A stretch of DNA of 64,000 nt from Pseudomaricurvus sp. HS19 (lineage in GTDB: Bacteria; Pseudomonadota; Gammaproteobacteria; Pseudomonadales; Cellvibrionaceae). The position numbers and the translations under genes were made by a program. Location: the NCBI RefSeq assembly GCF_009857815.1, contig NZ_WVVW01000001.1, forward strand, positions 62,001 to 126,000, given 5' to 3'. This document shows positions 42,660 to 51,044 of the stretch, one piece after another; position 1 is the stretch's first letter, and each line of letters begins with the position of its first letter. Below the pieces are notes generated by a model that saw only the letters and a program-made list of their open reading frames with translations, did not search any database and was not told the origin of the DNA.

Positions 42660-43688
42660 TCAGCGCAGCAGTTGGGTCCAGACTTTATCCACCAGCGCCT
42701 GGGCGGCAGGCGAACAGGCCTCGGTAAATTTCACCGGTACGGATGGGAATACTTCCGGGGAGTTGCCAGGCTTGTGCTCTGCCAGCTCTTCATTAATAAA
42801 GGAAGTAGGCGGATGGCCGTAGAAGTTGAATTCCTGGGTGGCAACGTCCTTGGTGGTCATCCAGTTGATGAAGGTCTTGGCGTTGTTGATGTTGCTGGCG
42901 CCCTTGGGGACCACCATGGAATCCAGCCAGCCCACCAAGCCCTCTTTCGGCTGAGCGTACTTGACCGGTGCCTTGTCGTTCTTGCGCGCCATCATGCTGG
43001 TGCCGTCCCACCAGCTGTGCATGATCACTTCACCGCTGGCAACCCGTGAGCTGATATTGTCAGAGCTATACACCGCTACGCTTTTCTTCTGCTTGGCCAG
43101 CAGGTCGTATACGCGCTTCATCTCTTTGCTGTCTTCAGAGCAGTAGTCAATGCCCAGGTAGAGTTGTGCAGCGGGGATGATTTCGTCCGGCGATTCGAAG
43201 ACGGCCACTTTACCCTTCAATTCTGAGCTTGGTTCGAAAAACTCTTTCCAGCTGTCGGCAGGGCCCTTGTAGAGGTCACTGTTCACAGTAAAGCCGGCAG
43301 TGCCGTAGACAAAGGGAATGGAGTATTCAGAGGTAGGATCCCACCACATGTTTTTCCACTTGTCTTCGGTGTTGGCAAAGGCAGGCATCTTGTTGGCTTC
43401 GATATTTTCCAGCAGGCCTTCCTGGATCAGGATCTTGACGAAGTGCTGACTGGGGAATGCCAGGTCGTAATCGGTAGCGCCGGATTTCAGCTTGGCCAGC
43501 AGTGCTTCGTTGGAGGTGTAGCTGTCCAGCGTCACTTCGATTCCGGTCTCTTTCTCAAACTGCTCGATCAGGGCCGGATCAATGGATTCGGACCAGGCGT
43601 AGATGTTGAGCTTTTCCGCGGCGATGGCCGGCATGGCCAGCATGGCCGTGATGGCAGACGCGAGAAGGGCTTTACCAGAGGTTTTCAT
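42660..43688 (-). CDS. Periplasmic polyamine-type binding protein (PotD/PotF-like), system 2
   Basis: A 342-residue secreted protein with a signal peptide (MKTSGKALLASAITAMLAMP, cleavage near AIAA). The mature part begins KLNIYAWSESIDPALIEQF and has TYSN-equivalent SYTSNEALLAKL, YGTAGFTVNSDL and HSWWDGTSMMARKN. It should capture an amine ligand for system 2. It differs from the system 1 protein at most contact positions visible, including SES for GDY near the N-terminus, so the ligands probably differ. It is the last gene of a four-gene operon, 49 bases after the permease; a perfect-stemmed hairpin without a T-run follows at 42618-42645. Confidence 0.92.
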   Translation of the reverse strand: MKTSGKALLASAITAMLAMPAIAAEKLNIYAWSESIDPALIEQFEKETGIEVTLDSYTSNEALLAKLKSGATDYDLAFPSQHFVKILIQEGLLENIEANKMPAFANTEDKWKNMWWDPTSEYSIPFVYGTAGFTVNSDLYKGPADSWKEFFEPSSELKGKVAVFESPDEIIPAAQLYLGIDYCSEDSKEMKRVYDLLAKQKKSVAVYSSDNISSRVASGEVIMHSWWDGTSMMARKNDKAPVKYAQPKEGLVGWLDSMVVPKGASNINNAKTFINWMTTKDVATQEFNFYGHPPTSFINEELAEHKPGNSPEVFPSVPVKFTEACSPAAQALVDKVWTQLLR

Positions 43689-43737
43689 AGCGCTATTTCC
43701 TTGTGGGTTAAGTTGAATCTATTAAGGTTCAAGAAAG

Positions 43738-44613
43738 TTATTTTCGATTGGAGAGAAACCAGAACGGCGTGGCAATCAGCAGTGAGATCGCCATGATCAG
43801 GGTGGAGATGGCATTCAGCTCCGGCGATACCCCTTGCTTGACCAGCGAGTAGATGTAGACCGGCAAGGTAGTGGCGCCGCCGCCGGAGATAATATTGCTG
43901 GTGATAAAGTCATCCAGGGAGATCACAAAGCTCAACATGGCGCCAGCGAGTACACCAGGCATAATCAGGGGCAGGGTGATCAGCTTGAAGGTGGTCCAGG
44001 GTGGCGCGTAGAGATCCTGTGCCGCCTGTTCCAGATTGGTGTTCATGCCTTTCAGGCGTGCGCGGATGGGCAGGAAGGCGAAGGGAATGCAGAAACAGGT
44101 GTGTGCCAGGATCAGTTTCAGCATGCCGTTGCGGATCTCCAGCTGCGAAAACAGGATCAGTACGGCAACCGCGAACACAATTTCCGGCAGCATCAGTGGC
44201 AGATTGACCACTGCTTCCGACACCGGTGCGTGTTTCACGTTTTTGCCCCGCGACAGTACCAGTGCCGCCGCCAGGGCAATGGAAGTGGCAAAAAAGGTGG
44301 CCACCGCAGCCACCGTGAATGACACCTGCAGGGCGCTCATCAGGCCATCATTCTGCAGGGCACTGGAGTACCACTTCCACGAGAAGCCGTGCCACACCGA
44401 GACAATCTTGTTTTCGTTAAAGGAGTAGCCAATCACCACCAGGATGGGCAGGTACAGAAAGGCAAAGAACAGTACCGTAACCGCCTTGAAGCCGGGAAAG
44501 TGTTTGGCATCGTGGTTTTTTCTGACGCTGCGACGCTTGGGAGTGTTTTCGGCAGTGGTGTTCATAGGCTCGCTGATGTTGTCACTAACGGCGTCGTTAA
44601 TAGAAAGGCTCAT
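43738..44613 (-). CDS. Polyamine-type ABC transporter permease (PotC-like), system 2
   Basis: A 291-residue permease. A hydrophilic cytosolic extension of about 40 residues (MSLSINDAVSDN, then KRRSVRKNHDAK) precedes six helices; the extension is longer than usual for PotC. The EAA loop is EQAAQDLYAPPWTTFKLITLPLIMPG around residue 195 (key words AQDLYAPPW, FKLITLPLI). GGAG lies upstream of ATG 44613; ATG in MNTTAENT 16 codons later is an alternative start. Three bases separate it from the PotB-like gene upstream. Confidence 0.92.
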   Translation of the reverse strand: MSLSINDAVSDNISEPMNTTAENTPKRRSVRKNHDAKHFPGFKAVTVLFFAFLYLPILVVIGYSFNENKIVSVWHGFSWKWYSSALQNDGLMSALQVSFTVAAVATFFATSIALAAALVLSRGKNVKHAPVSEAVVNLPLMLPEIVFAVAVLILFSQLEIRNGMLKLILAHTCFCIPFAFLPIRARLKGMNTNLEQAAQDLYAPPWTTFKLITLPLIMPGVLAGAMLSFVISLDDFITSNIISGGGATTLPVYIYSLVKQGVSPELNAISTLIMAISLLIATPFWFLSNRK

Positions 44614-44616
44614 GAC

Positions 44617-45516
44617 TTACTGCTCCTGTTGCTTGAGGCGTGATGCCCGCAGAGCTTGCAGCATCAGGAAAATCATTACGATGGCCAGCAAAGCCAAGGT
44701 CAGGCTGGCGCCGAAGGACCAGTTGCGGGCGACCCCAAACTGGTTCTGGATCAGGTTGCCCATCAGCATGGTCTTGCCACCGCCCAGCAGCATGGGTTCC
44801 AGCACGGTGCCGAGGCAGGGTACGAACACCAGGATGATGCCGGCCACAATGCCGGGTTTGCACAGTGGTAAAACAATGCGGAACAGGGTGTTGAAGCGGT
44901 TGGCGTAGAGGTCACTGGCAGCCTCGACCAGGCGCAGGTCGAGCTTTTCAATGCTGGCGTAGATGGGCAGGATCATCAGCGGGATGTAGCTGTACACCAT
45001 GCCCACCAGCATGGCGCCGTTGTTGTAGAGCAGGGAGTCCATGTCATCTACCAGGCCGAGGAAGCTGAGCACGCTCTCCAGCACGCCGTTGTCGCTGAGA
45101 ATCAGCACCCAGGCGTAGACGCGTACGATCATGCTGATCCAGAAGGGCAGCATCACCAGAAACAGCAGCAGGGCCTTGCGCGATGCGGATTGGCGGGCGA
45201 TGTAGAAAGCCACCGGAAACGCGAGGCAAAGACAGATGATGGCGGTGATCAGTGACAGCAGGAGTGTGCGACCGATGATATTCAGGTATTGCAGATCCAG
45301 TTGCAGGTTGTCGTCCCAGTCGGTGACAAACAGGATCTGCTGAAACGAGTCCAGGGAAAATTCGCTGATGAAACCGCCGTAGGGATCGGAGGTCATCATC
45401 GAGACATAGACGATGATGCCCAGCGGTATGACCATCATAAACAGCATCACCACATAGGCGGGGGCCAGGCCGAGGATGTTGAGGTAGCCCTCTTTCATTT
45501 TGTGGACGCTGCTCAT
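44617..45516 (-). CDS. Polyamine-type ABC transporter permease (PotB-like), system 2
   Basis: A 299-residue permease with six helices and the EAA loop VEAASDLYANRFNTLFRIVLPLCKPG (key words EAASDLYANRF, FRIVLPL). The start overlaps the ATPase stop by 4 bases. A long first periplasmic loop (SDPYGGFISEFSLDSFQQILF) is typical of the PotB/PotH type. It forms the system 2 channel together with the PotC-like permease. Confidence 0.92.
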   Translation of the reverse strand: MSSVHKMKEGYLNILGLAPAYVVMLFMMVIPLGIIVYVSMMTSDPYGGFISEFSLDSFQQILFVTDWDDNLQLDLQYLNIIGRTLLLSLITAIICLCLAFPVAFYIARQSASRKALLLFLVMLPFWISMIVRVYAWVLILSDNGVLESVLSFLGLVDDMDSLLYNNGAMLVGMVYSYIPLMILPIYASIEKLDLRLVEAASDLYANRFNTLFRIVLPLCKPGIVAGIILVFVPCLGTVLEPMLLGGGKTMLMGNLIQNQFGVARNWSFGASLTLALLAIVMIFLMLQALRASRLKQQEQ

Positions 45517-46583
45517 GCCGCCAGTACCCGTGCCGAGGCGTAGGCAAAACTGAGCCGAACCCGCTCGTTGAGTTTGAAGCGAATGTCGTTGCTGATCTCG
45601 TTGCCGCGGGAGACCCGCAGTTCATGACCGCCGTCGACGCGCACGGTGTAGTGGGTGTAGCCACCCATGTAGCGATGATGGATCACTTCGCCTTCGATAT
45701 TGACGTCCAGATCTTTGGCGTTGATGGAGATCTTTTCCGGACGCAGGGAGAGGGTGGCTTCGTCACCCTTTTTGAAGCCGGTGTTCGCTACCTTGATGTC
45801 AATGCCCAGTGGTGTGTCCACCACAATAGCGTCGTCGCTCCTGTCCTTGACCGATACCGGCATAAAGTTGGTTTCACCGATAAAGTCGGCGACAAACTTG
45901 TTGTTGGGGTTTTCGTAGATGTCGATGGAATCGCTCAGCTGCTGAATCTCGCCATGAGCCAGCAGGCAGATGCGATCGGACATGGCCAGGGCTTCTTCCT
46001 GGTCGTGGGTCACGAACACAAAGGTGATGCCGGTTTCGCGTTGCAGGGCCTGCAGTTCATCGCGCATGTCCTGACGCAGCTTGTGGTCCAGCGCCGACAG
46101 GGGCTCATCCAGCAGCAGCACTTCCGGCTGTGGTGCCAGCGCGCGGGCCAGGGCAATGCGCTGCTGCTGGCCGCCAGAGAGCTGGGAGGGCATGCGTTTG
46201 GCAAACTGTTTCATGTGCACCAGGTCCAGCATCTCCCCCACCTGCTGGGCGCGCTCATCGGCACTCCAGTCCAGCATGCGCAGGCCGAAATCGATGTTTT
46301 CGGCCAGGTTCATGTGAGGAAAGAGGGCGTAGTTCTGGAACACGGTATTGACCCGGCGCTTGTGGGCCGGCAGGTCCTGAATGTCCTGGCCATGCAGCTT
46401 GATGGTGCCACTGGTGGGGGTCTCGAAACCGGCGATGGTGCGCAGCAGGGTGGTCTTGCCACAGCCGCTGGGGCCCAGCAGGGTAAAGAACTCGTTATGG
46501 TAGATATCGAGGGAGATGTCCTTGATGGCCTGGTAGGAACCGTAGCTCTTGGACATGTTTTTGATCTGGATGATTTCTTTCAT
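45513..46583 (-). CDS. Polyamine-type ABC transporter ATP-binding protein (PotA-like), system 2
   Basis: A 356-residue ATPase and the first gene of the system 2 operon. Walker A is LLGPSGCGKTTLLRTIAGF, the signature QLSGGQQQRIALARAL, Walker B VLLLDEPLSALDHKLRQDM and the switch FVTHDQEEAL; a TOBE domain forms the C-terminal third. Unlike system 1, the operon order is ATPase, PotB, PotC, binding protein, the order known from E. coli potABCD. The 640-base upstream gap should contain its promoter. Confidence 0.94.
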   Translation of the reverse strand: MKEIIQIKNMSKSYGSYQAIKDISLDIYHNEFFTLLGPSGCGKTTLLRTIAGFETPTSGTIKLHGQDIQDLPAHKRRVNTVFQNYALFPHMNLAENIDFGLRMLDWSADERAQQVGEMLDLVHMKQFAKRMPSQLSGGQQQRIALARALAPQPEVLLLDEPLSALDHKLRQDMRDELQALQRETGITFVFVTHDQEEALAMSDRICLLAHGEIQQLSDSIDIYENPNNKFVADFIGETNFMPVSVKDRSDDAIVVDTPLGIDIKVANTGFKKGDEATLSLRPEKISINAKDLDVNIEGEVIHHRYMGGYTHYTVRVDGGHELRVSRGNEISNDIRFKLNERVRLSFAYASARVLAA

Positions 46584-47225
46584 AACGGCGCTCTGCTGAT
46601 GAATTGCAGGCCCACAAGCTGTGGGTTTGTCAGTGTTTTAAAAGGTATATCACAGCGCCCTGCATTAACTGATAACTATGTTTTTATGTTTTGCTTTAAA
46701 AAAACCTATGCAGAGGGGTTGCCCCGTTACAGGGCGTAAAGGCGTGGTGGTGCGTTATTGTTGCTTCCTTATATAGGGAATCAGCTAAATGGCAGGGATT
46801 CCCCATTTGGGGGAATGCGGGGGAAAAACCGCACCAGCTGGGTGCAGGAAAAAAGATTTCCGATTGATTGAAAACTAATCATCCGACCGCGCTGTCGTCT
46901 GGCTGAGCCTGTGTGCCATCAGACGCGCTGTTGTCGCGCGGCGTGAATGGTTTGGCAGCGGTATAGCCGGACATTTGAGCGCCGGGTGTTCATCGGGCGA
47001 GGTCTTCGATTGGACTTTATGGTGTCGCTTCTGCTTTATATTGCCAAAGCCTGCATCAGATTTTTTAATTCAAATATAAAATTAATAATATTTTAACGAT
47101 TCATTTTGTTCCCCTAGGCTTGATTCAAATGTTGGAGATTTGAAGGCCGGCAGATGGGCATCCCGGATGCGCATCGTGATTGGTCAGGCTCCGTAAACGT
47201 CAGACTCGCAATACGGGATGCAGAC
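46584..47225. other. Long divergent regulatory region between system 2 and the FMO cluster
   Basis: This 642-base region has no supported gene. The left part is the likely promoter of the ABC operon. The right part (47050-47110) is strongly AT-rich. Two inverted repeats are visible: ATTCCCC-N5-GGGGAAT at 46798-46816 and TTCAAAT-N7-ATTTGAA at 47124-47144. Its size and structure suggest binding by one or more regulators, for example the nearby LysR or RpiR proteins. Confidence 0.6.
47124..47144. promoter_or_regulatory. Inverted repeat upstream of the flavin monooxygenase
   Basis: TTCAAAT and ATTTGAA are perfect 7-base arms around GTTGGAG. It lies about 80 bases before the monooxygenase start, next to an AT-rich tract, and is a candidate operator. 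Confidence 0.45.
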
Positions 47226-48485
47226 ATGACAAGCACAAAAAAACAGATCGATACGTTGGTGGTAGGCGCTGGCCAGGCCGGCGTGGCTATGAGTGAACAC
47301 CTGACCAAACTGGATGTACCGCATCTGGTGCTGGAGCGCAGTCGTATTGCGGAGCGCTGGCGCAGTGAGCGCTGGGATTCGCTGGTGGCCAATGGCCCTG
47401 CCTGGCACGATCGTTTTCCCGGTATGGAGTTCAGCGAGTTCGGTCCCGATGACTTTGTGCCGAAGGAGAAGATCGCCGATTACTTTGTCGATTACGCGAA
47501 GCAGTTTAACGCGCCCATTCAGACCGGCGTCGATGTACTGAAAGTCACCCGCAACACCGGTCGTGCCGGCTTTACGGTAGAGACTTCGGAAGGTGTGATT
47601 GAGGCCAACCGAATTGTGGCGGCCACGGGTCCGTTCCAGAAGCCAGTGATTCCGGCTATTGCACCGCAGGACGACAACCTGCTGCAGATGCACTCTGCCC
47701 ACTACCGCAACCCTGCGCAGTTGCCGGAAGGTGCCGTGCTGGTGGTTGGTGCCGGGTCGTCCGGGGTACAGATTGCCGATGAACTGAATCGTGCCGGCAA
47801 GAAGGTTTACCTCTCCGTGGGTGCCCACGATCGTCCGCCACGCTCTTACCGCAACCGCGACTTTGTCTGGTGGCTGGGTGTGCTGGGCAAGTGGGACATG
47901 GAAGCCATGCAGCCAGGTACCGAGCACGTCACCATTGCAGTGACTGGCGCCCACGGCGGCAAGGGCACCGTGGACTTCCGCGAGCTGGCCGGGCAGGGCG
48001 TGCACCTGGTAGGCCTGACCCAGGGCTTTGACAAGGGTGTGGCTACCTTTGCCCCCAACCTGGTGGAGAATATCAATCGCGGTGATGCCAACTACCTGTC
48101 TCTGCTGGACGAGGCGGATGCCTACATCGAGCGCAATGGCCTCGACCTGCCGGAAGAGCCGGAAGCGCGTCGCCAGCTGCCGGATCCGGAATGCATGATC
48201 AACCCGTTGCAGCAACTTGACCTGGCGGCGGCCGGCGTGACCTCCATTATCTGGGCCACCGGCTACAGTATTGATTACAGCTGGTTGCAGGTGAACGCCT
48301 TTGATGAACAGGGCAAGCCCAGTCATCAGCGTGGTGTTTCGGCGGAGCCCGGTATTTACTTTGTCGGACTGCCCTGGCTGTCGCGCCGCGGCTCCACGTT
48401 TATCTGGGGTGTGTGGCACGATGCCAAACACATTGCCGACCATATCGCGACGCAGCGTAAATATTCGTCCTATCAGGAATCCTGA
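47226..48485 (+). CDS. Flavin-containing monooxygenase (class B, CzcO/FMO-like)
   Basis: A 419-residue FAD and NADPH enzyme. The FAD loop is VVGAGQAGVAMSEHL near residue 15, the NADPH loop VVGAGSSGVQIADEL near 178, and between them MHSAHYRNP takes the place of the FMO fingerprint; IIWATGYSIDYSWL is the C-terminal ATG motif. Such enzymes oxygenate N, S or carbonyl carbon of small molecules. It is the first of five + strand genes (FMO, RidA, DUF1028, M20 hydrolase, aminotransferase), so an amine-related substrate is likely. ATG 47226 is chosen over ATG 47154 because homologues start near the FAD strand. Confidence 0.9.
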   Translation: MTSTKKQIDTLVVGAGQAGVAMSEHLTKLDVPHLVLERSRIAERWRSERWDSLVANGPAWHDRFPGMEFSEFGPDDFVPKEKIADYFVDYAKQFNAPIQTGVDVLKVTRNTGRAGFTVETSEGVIEANRIVAATGPFQKPVIPAIAPQDDNLLQMHSAHYRNPAQLPEGAVLVVGAGSSGVQIADELNRAGKKVYLSVGAHDRPPRSYRNRDFVWWLGVLGKWDMEAMQPGTEHVTIAVTGAHGGKGTVDFRELAGQGVHLVGLTQGFDKGVATFAPNLVENINRGDANYLSLLDEADAYIERNGLDLPEEPEARRQLPDPECMINPLQQLDLAAAGVTSIIWATGYSIDYSWLQVNAFDEQGKPSHQRGVSAEPGIYFVGLPWLSRRGSTFIWGVWHDAKHIADHIATQRKYSSYQES

Positions 48486-48563
48486 GAGTGTACGACGCGG
48501 GGCGGGCATGGGCCTGCCCCTGAAATGAATGACATCCGTTTTCACTATTGAGAGAGCCAGTCC

Positions 48564-48983
48564 ATGCCAACGCACACGCGCATTCGCATGTTCAACACCA
48601 AGGAAACCTATCCTAACCAGTCCCTCGACAACGACCTGTGCCAGGCCGTTCGGGCGGGCAATACTGTATACGTTCGTGGTCAGGTGGGTACCGATTTTGA
48701 CGGCAACCTGGTAGGTCTGGGTGACCCGCGGGCGCAGGCCGAGCAGGCTATGAAAAATGTTAAGCAGCTGTTGGAAGAGGCGGGCTCGGACATGTCCCAC
48801 ATCGTCAAAACCACCACCTACATCACTGACCCGCGCTTTCGCGAGCCGGTCTACCGCGAAGTGGGCAAATGGCTGAAAGGAGTATTCCCAATCTCCACCG
48901 GTCTGGTGGTGGCGGGGCTGGCGCAGCCGGAGTGGCTGATGGAGATCGATGTGATCGCCGTCATCCCCGATGACGCAGCCTGA
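48564..48983 (+). CDS. RidA (YjgF/YER057c/UK114) family protein
   Basis: A 139-residue protein of the Rid superfamily. The conserved C-terminal pattern, seen here as YITDPRFREPVYREVGKWL and then PEWLMEIDVIAVI, holds the equivalent of the Rid acidic residue. Canonical RidA hydrolyses enamines/imines released by PLP enzymes and flavin oxidases. The usual catalytic Arg (in the motif around residue 105 of RidA) is not clear here, as STGLVVAGLAQPEW replaces it, so this may belong to a Rid1-7 subgroup with a different job. It sits directly after the monooxygenase, fitting hydrolysis of its reactive imine product. Confidence 0.88.
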   Translation: MPTHTRIRMFNTKETYPNQSLDNDLCQAVRAGNTVYVRGQVGTDFDGNLVGLGDPRAQAEQAMKNVKQLLEEAGSDMSHIVKTTTYITDPRFREPVYREVGKWLKGVFPISTGLVVAGLAQPEWLMEIDVIAVIPDDAA

Positions 48984-49003
48984 TTAAGAGATAGGGAACC
49001 GAT

Positions 49004-49675
49004 ATGACGTTTTCCATTGCCGGCTACTGTCCGGAAACCGGCATGCTGGGTTGTGCAATCAGCTCTTCCAGTATCTGTGTAGCCAGCCGCTGCGCGTTTG
49101 TCAGCAGCGGCACCGGTGTGGCGCTGACCCAGAACGTGACCAACCCGGATCTTGGCCCCCTGGCGCTGGAATTGCTGGCTCAGGGCGAGTCCCCGGAGCA
49201 GGTGCTGGATGCCATTAAACAGGCTGATACTGACGCCAGCTGGCGTCAATTGGGCGTCTTGAACAATCGCGGTGAGGGTGTGACCTTCAGCGGCAGCGAG
49301 GCGCTGGGGATCTATGCCACTGCCCAGGGCGAGAACTGCCTGGCCATGGGTAACCTGCTGGCGAATGAGCAGGTCCCGCAAGCCATTGTTAATGCCTTTG
49401 AGGCCAGCAGCGGCCATCTGGCGGAACGTCTGTTGCAAGCTCTGGAAGCGGGTCTTGCGGCCGGTGGAGAACTTGGACCGGTGCATTCGGCGGGCTTGCT
49501 GGTGTGTGCCGAGCCCAAGTGGCCGGTGGTGAATCTGCGCGTGGATTGGCATGAGCAGCCCATCACTGAATTGCGCAGTGTCTGGCACAACTACGAGCCG
49601 CAAATGCAGGCCTACATCACCCGTGCCAAAGATCCAGCCAATGCGGAGAGCTACGGGGTTCCGGGCGACGAGTAA
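49004..49675 (+). CDS. DUF1028 family protein (predicted Ntn-type hydrolase)
   Basis: A 223-residue protein of DUF1028 (PF06267). The beginning MTFSIAGYCPETGMLGCAISSS and the middle RQLGVLNNRGEGVTFSG and AMGNLLANEQV are typical. The family has been related to the Ntn-hydrolase fold, but no reaction is proven. It lies 20 bases after the RidA gene and 80 before the M20 hydrolase on the same strand. AGGGAACC precedes the ATG. In context it is a candidate amidase or lactamase acting on the product of the monooxygenase/RidA pair; that is inference. Confidence 0.88.
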   Translation: MTFSIAGYCPETGMLGCAISSSSICVASRCAFVSSGTGVALTQNVTNPDLGPLALELLAQGESPEQVLDAIKQADTDASWRQLGVLNNRGEGVTFSGSEALGIYATAQGENCLAMGNLLANEQVPQAIVNAFEASSGHLAERLLQALEAGLAAGGELGPVHSAGLLVCAEPKWPVVNLRVDWHEQPITELRSVWHNYEPQMQAYITRAKDPANAESYGVPGDE

Positions 49676-49755
49676 CACCATGAAGGCCGATGCTAAAGCG
49701 TTGGCTTAACCACTGTCATTTAATGTCGGAACTGTCATTAATTACTGGAACTAGC

Positions 49756-50913
49756 ATGTCGAACACGCTGACTGTTGAAATTCTTCGGGCCCTGATCGGC
49801 TTCGATACCACCAGTGCCAATTCCAATCTGGCGCTGATGGAGTATGTGCTGGGTTTCCTGCGTACCCATGGCGTCGACAGCCAGCTGGTGTTTAACGCAG
49901 AAGAGAACAAGGCCAACCTCTACGCCACCATCGGCCCGCAGGACCGGGCAGGGGTGATGCTCTCCGGCCATACCGATACGGTACCTGTGACCGGCCAGCA
50001 GTGGCTCAGGGAACCCTATGCGCTGACGGAAGAGGATGATCACTACTACGGCCGCGGCACCAGCGATATGAAAGGTTTCCTGGCGGTGGTACTCGCGGCA
50101 GTGCCGGAGATGGTGAAGCGGTCACTGCACACGCCCATCCATCTGGCCTTCTCCTTTGACGAGGAGATCGGCTGTGTGGGTGTGCGGCGGCTGATCGATA
50201 TGTTGCGTGAGCACCCGCTGAAACCGGCGATCTGCATCATTGGCGAGCCCACCACCATGCAGGTGGTCACCGCTCACAAGGGCAAGCTGGCGGCCCGGGT
50301 CACGGTGCAGGGCAAGGAGTGTCACTCCGGCATGGCCCCCATGGGTGTCAACGCGGTGAACTACGCCGCCCGGCTGATTAACTGGCTGGAGCAGCTGGCG
50401 TTTCAGAAACGGGAGCAGGGGCCGTTTGAGGCGGGTTACGACATTCCCTACAGCACGGTGCATACCGGCACGGTAGCGGGGGGCACGGCGCTCAATATTG
50501 TGCCCAACCACTGCAGTTTTCTGTTTGAGATCCGCAATATCGCTGCCGATGACCCGCACCAGTTGCTGGCGGAATTCCGCGCCTATGCGGAAACCCTGGT
50601 GGCAGAGATGCAGCAGGTGAGCGAAGACTGCGCTATCACTATTGATATCACCACGGAATATCCGGGGCTGAGCACGGCAGATGACGAAGCGGTGGTGGCG
50701 TTTGTACGCAGCCTCACCGATGAGAGCGAGCCGGGCAGTATCAACTTCGGCACCGAGGGTGGCCTGTTCAGCCAGGTGCTGGGTGTGCCCACGGTGGTGT
50801 GCGGCCCCGGCAGCATGGACCAGGGCCACAAGCCCGATGAGTACATTCTCGGCAGCGAACTCGGCAAGTGTGAGTTGTTTGTACAGCGGCTGATCGATCG
50901 GCTGAGTGATTGA
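49756..50913 (+). CDS. M20 family deacylase (ArgE/acetylornithine deacetylase-like)
   Basis: A 385-residue zinc hydrolase. Metal ligands are in SGHTDTVPV (His, Asp), YGRGTSDMKGF (Asp), AFSFDEEIGC (Glu, Glu) and GPGSMDQGHKPDEY (His near the end). A dimerisation lid is around residues 180-290. The closest fit is acetylornithine deacetylase ArgE, but the linkage with a catabolic cluster suggests that it removes an acyl group from an amine or amino acid rather than serving arginine synthesis. ATG 49756 (MSNTLTVE) is chosen; the frame extends to 49690 with no better site. Confidence 0.9.
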   Translation: MSNTLTVEILRALIGFDTTSANSNLALMEYVLGFLRTHGVDSQLVFNAEENKANLYATIGPQDRAGVMLSGHTDTVPVTGQQWLREPYALTEEDDHYYGRGTSDMKGFLAVVLAAVPEMVKRSLHTPIHLAFSFDEEIGCVGVRRLIDMLREHPLKPAICIIGEPTTMQVVTAHKGKLAARVTVQGKECHSGMAPMGVNAVNYAARLINWLEQLAFQKREQGPFEAGYDIPYSTVHTGTVAGGTALNIVPNHCSFLFEIRNIAADDPHQLLAEFRAYAETLVAEMQQVSEDCAITIDITTEYPGLSTADDEAVVAFVRSLTDESEPGSINFGTEGGLFSQVLGVPTVVCGPGSMDQGHKPDEYILGSELGKCELFVQRLIDRLSD

Positions 50914-50933
50914 GCCATAAAGGCTAATGCCTC

Positions 50934-50954
50934 TGCATCAGGTTATCTGATGCA
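50934..50954. promoter_or_regulatory. Inverted repeat before the class III aminotransferase
   Basis: TGCATCAG and CTGATGCA are perfect 8-base arms around GTTAT, about 90 bases before the aminotransferase start. No T-run follows, so an operator is more likely than a terminator. Confidence 0.45.
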
Positions 50955-51044
50955 AGGGTGAGACAAATACTATTTTATCTATATGCGCCCCCGCTATATG
51001 GTCAGGGGTAACAGTTATGAACGCAAATCAGGAGTAATCCCGAA

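Noticed and set aside
47184-48800. 538-codon minus-strand frame opposite the FMO and RidA genes
   Set aside because: Antisense shadow; the + strand has two recognisable families with ribosome-binding sites.
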